Shown here one piece after another: positions 6,215-7,336 of a stretch of DNA of 7,336 bases. The DNA is from an uncultured bacterium (lineage in GTDB: Bacteria; Planctomycetota; DG-23; SLPQ01): assembly GCA_937863625.1 (NCBI GenBank), contig CALMGO010000475.1:1-7336 (forward strand), written 5' to 3'. The notes under the pieces are model-generated. The model was not told the origin of the DNA and did no database searches. It saw only the letters and a program-made list of their open reading frames with translations. The position numbers and the translations under genes were made by a program. Each line of letters opens with the position of its first letter. The stretch's first letter is position 1.

Positions 6215-6556
6215 GGCCAGAAAGAAGAAAGACGAAAGTGGCCGCGGCTGGATGTGGCGCTCAAAATCCGGCTCAAGTCGCTCGCCGGAGCGTTGCAGGC
6301 CGTCGAGGAAAAGTTCTTTTATACCAAGAATATCAGCACCGGCGGCCTTCTCTTCGACAGTGACGAGAAAACCGCAGTTGCTGAAGGCTCCATCTACGAC
6401 GTGGAGATCTCGATGCCGCTGGCGAAGTACGGTTTTACCTCGTCGCGGCGTCTTGAAGCCCGCGGCAGGGTATGCAGGGTTGAAAATCTAAAAGAGGTCG
6501 AACATGCGTGTGTCGCCCTGGAGTTTATGGCGCCGCCCAGGTTCGTAACCCCTTAG
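6212..6556 (+). CDS. PilZ-domain protein, putative c-di-GMP receptor
   Basis: From GTG 6212 this is a 114-aa single-domain protein, the usual size of stand-alone PilZ proteins. PilZ domains bind the second messenger cyclic di-GMP through an N-terminal arginine motif and a [D/N]xSxxG motif. Both are present: 'RRKWPR' at residues 7-12 (R8-x3-R12) and 'NISTGG' at 40-45 (N40-x-S42-x2-G45). The rest is beta-rich, with 'VEISMPL' (64-70) and a last strand 'HACVALEFM' (98-106) typical of the PilZ barrel. There is no signal peptide or membrane span, so it should act in the cytosol. ATG 6170 (128 aa) and TTG 6140 (138 aa) are alternatives, but their extra residues look non-conserved and GTG has the best ribosome site. 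The gene lies 58 bases after the wecA-like stop, suggesting co-transcription and c-di-GMP control of surface polysaccharide or adhesion (inference). Confidence 0.88.
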   Translation: MGQKEERRKWPRLDVALKIRLKSLAGALQAVEEKFFYTKNISTGGLLFDSDEKTAVAEGSIYDVEISMPLAKYGFTSSRRLEARGRVCRVENLKEVEHACVALEFMAPPRFVTP

Positions 6557-6571
6557 AGTTTTACCCCGGTC

Positions 6572-6622
6572 AGGCGTGAGCGTCACGCGACCTCGCTTTT
6601 GGAGGTTTCTGACGCTCCGCCT
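6572..6622 (+). other. long imperfect hairpin between PilZ gene and secreted-protein gene
   Basis: Three nested complementary blocks pair: AGGCG (6572-6576) with CGCCT (6618-6622), GAGCGTCA (6578-6585) with TGACGCTC (6610-6617), and ACCTC (6590-6594) with GAGGT (6602-6606), around the loop GCTTTTG. That gives 18 base pairs with one bulged T and a small internal loop. A short alternative hairpin, GCGTGA-GCG-TCACGC (6574-6588), is mutually exclusive with it. No T-run follows on either strand, so a standard intrinsic terminator is not clear. It could stop transcription in another way, protect mRNA ends, or be a dispersed repeat. Confidence 0.6.
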
Positions 6623-6672
6623 ACGAGACTAACGGTTCACTTGGGCCGACACAATTTGGGGAGGTAGTAGAG

Positions 6673-7336
6673 ATGTCAGTGAAAAAGTTGTTTACGATGG
6701 CGGTGTTCGTCCTTGCAGTGTCTGCGACTGCTTTTGCGTGCCCGGTCTACATAGGTGGCACCGGCGCCATCAGCACCGACGAGACCTACGGAGACCTCGG
6801 GCTCTTAAGCGGCGGGGAGGTGGCTACCGCAGTGTTCGACTTCGTCGTAACACTGTCGGCGTCCGGTGATGTCTTGACTTTCACGGTGACCAATACCTCC
6901 CCGGCCGTCACAGGAACTGACTCGCCTGTGATTCCGGACGCGCCAGTTATAAGCGACATTTTCTTCAGCATTCCCTCGGTCGTTGAGGACATCGAGTTTG
7001 TGTCTGCAGGCGGCGTGGACGCGGCTCTCACCGGCTGGGATTTCACCTATGACCCCAACCATGCGCCTTCGTCAGGTTTCGGGTTCCTCAAGAACGTCTT
7101 TGACGTCAACCTTGACGGCGGTCCCGATTCCTCCGGACTCGAACCCGTCATCGCCTCAGTCTATGACCCCGATATCAACGACGGCCCAGGCGACCCCATA
7201 GCCAGTCCCCTTGCTTTCGTGTTCAACCTTACTCTTCCGGCAGTTCTGCCGGTCGGTTTCGGTTCCGACTGGTTCTGCGATAGCGCGCTTCTGGGCTACC
7301 CCGATTACATTGCCGCCGCCGAGTTTATGAGCGGCG
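6673..7336 (+). CDS. secreted beta-rich protein, 5' part (PEP-CTERM-like exoprotein), runs off window
   Basis: The frame opens at ATG 6673 behind a very strong ribosome site, GGGGAGGT at 6658-6665, and stays open for 221 codons to the window end. Residues 1-22 are a classic Sec signal peptide: 'MSVKK', a hydrophobic core, and a likely cleavage after 'AFA' before C23. C23 could hint at a lipoprotein, but the lipobox is poor (Phe at -2, Ala at -3). The mature part is acidic, almost free of lysine, and rich in Gly, Ser, Thr and Val, with predicted beta strands such as 'DVLTFTVTNTS' (66-76) and 'ISDIFFSIPSVV' (93-104). Asp-rich loops 'DVNLDGGPD' (144-152) and 'YDPDINDGPGD' (164-174) could bind calcium. 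The style resembles PEP-CTERM surface proteins, but the C-terminus that would show a sorting tail lies outside. Function is unknown. It probably has its own expression signals after the preceding hairpin. Confidence 0.82.
   Translation, partial: MSVKKLFTMAVFVLAVSATAFACPVYIGGTGAISTDETYGDLGLLSGGEVATAVFDFVVTLSASGDVLTFTVTNTSPAVTGTDSPVIPDAPVISDIFFSIPSVVEDIEFVSAGGVDAALTGWDFTYDPNHAPSSGFGFLKNVFDVNLDGGPDSSGLEPVIASVYDPDINDGPGDPIASPLAFVFNLTLPAVLPVGFGSDWFCDSALLGYPDYIAAAEFMSG

Noticed and set aside
6673..6741. Lipoprotein signal peptide ending at C23
   Set aside because: The residues before C23 are AFA; a lipobox normally has Leu at -3 and a small residue at -2. Cleavage by signal peptidase I after AFA is more likely.

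Overview
The window is a GC-rich (roughly 60% by eye) bacterial segment in which all seven supported genes lie on the + strand. C-ending codons are very common (GCC, GTC, CTC, ATC). No 16S gene or other taxon marker is present. A WecA/TagO-type polyprenyl-phosphate sugar-1-phosphate transferase, a PilZ protein and a secreted protein resembling PEP-CTERM-class exoproteins suggest an envelope-rich, Gram-negative-like bacterium, possibly from an uncultivated lineage. This assignment is inference only.

Left half (1-4333): a tight run of five genes, probably one transcription unit. They are the 3' end of a DUF92-family membrane protein (the family of plant VTE6 phytyl-phosphate kinase), a UbiA-superfamily prenyltransferase (349-1305), a 250-aa multi-pass membrane protein of unknown function that overlaps the UbiA stop by one base (1305-2057), a radical SAM enzyme with a non-standard CX10CX2C cluster motif (2084-3268), and a DHH/DHHA1 phosphoesterase of the NrnA type (about 3299-4333, apparently with a non-ATG start). 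The first four genes plausibly form a membrane prenyl-lipid pathway: prenyl-phosphate activation, prenyl transfer in the membrane, and a radical modification step. The product cannot be named from sequence. The DHH protein looks like a nucleotide or oligonucleotide housekeeping enzyme that may only share the transcript.

Middle (4334-4677): a 344-base non-coding stretch, locally richer in A and T, with several inverted repeats. Two operator-like repeats, TGTTTCA-N3-TGAA..., sit exactly 21 bp apart. It is the best candidate for the regulatory region and 5' leader of the next gene.

Right half (4678-7336): a 491-aa WecA/TagO-family transferase carrying an unusual ~140-aa soluble C-terminal extension, then a small PilZ-domain protein (best start GTG 6212), a long imperfect hairpin (6572-6622), and the 5' part of a secreted protein with a signal peptide that runs off the window. 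A polysaccharide-priming enzyme next to a putative c-di-GMP receptor suggests control of surface glycan or exopolysaccharide production, but this is inferred from adjacency.

The most interesting points are the unexplained DUF92-UbiA-membrane protein-radical SAM cluster, the odd cysteine spacing of the radical SAM enzyme, the paired operator-like repeats, and the hairpin before the secreted protein. No mobile element, CRISPR array, tRNA or rRNA was seen.
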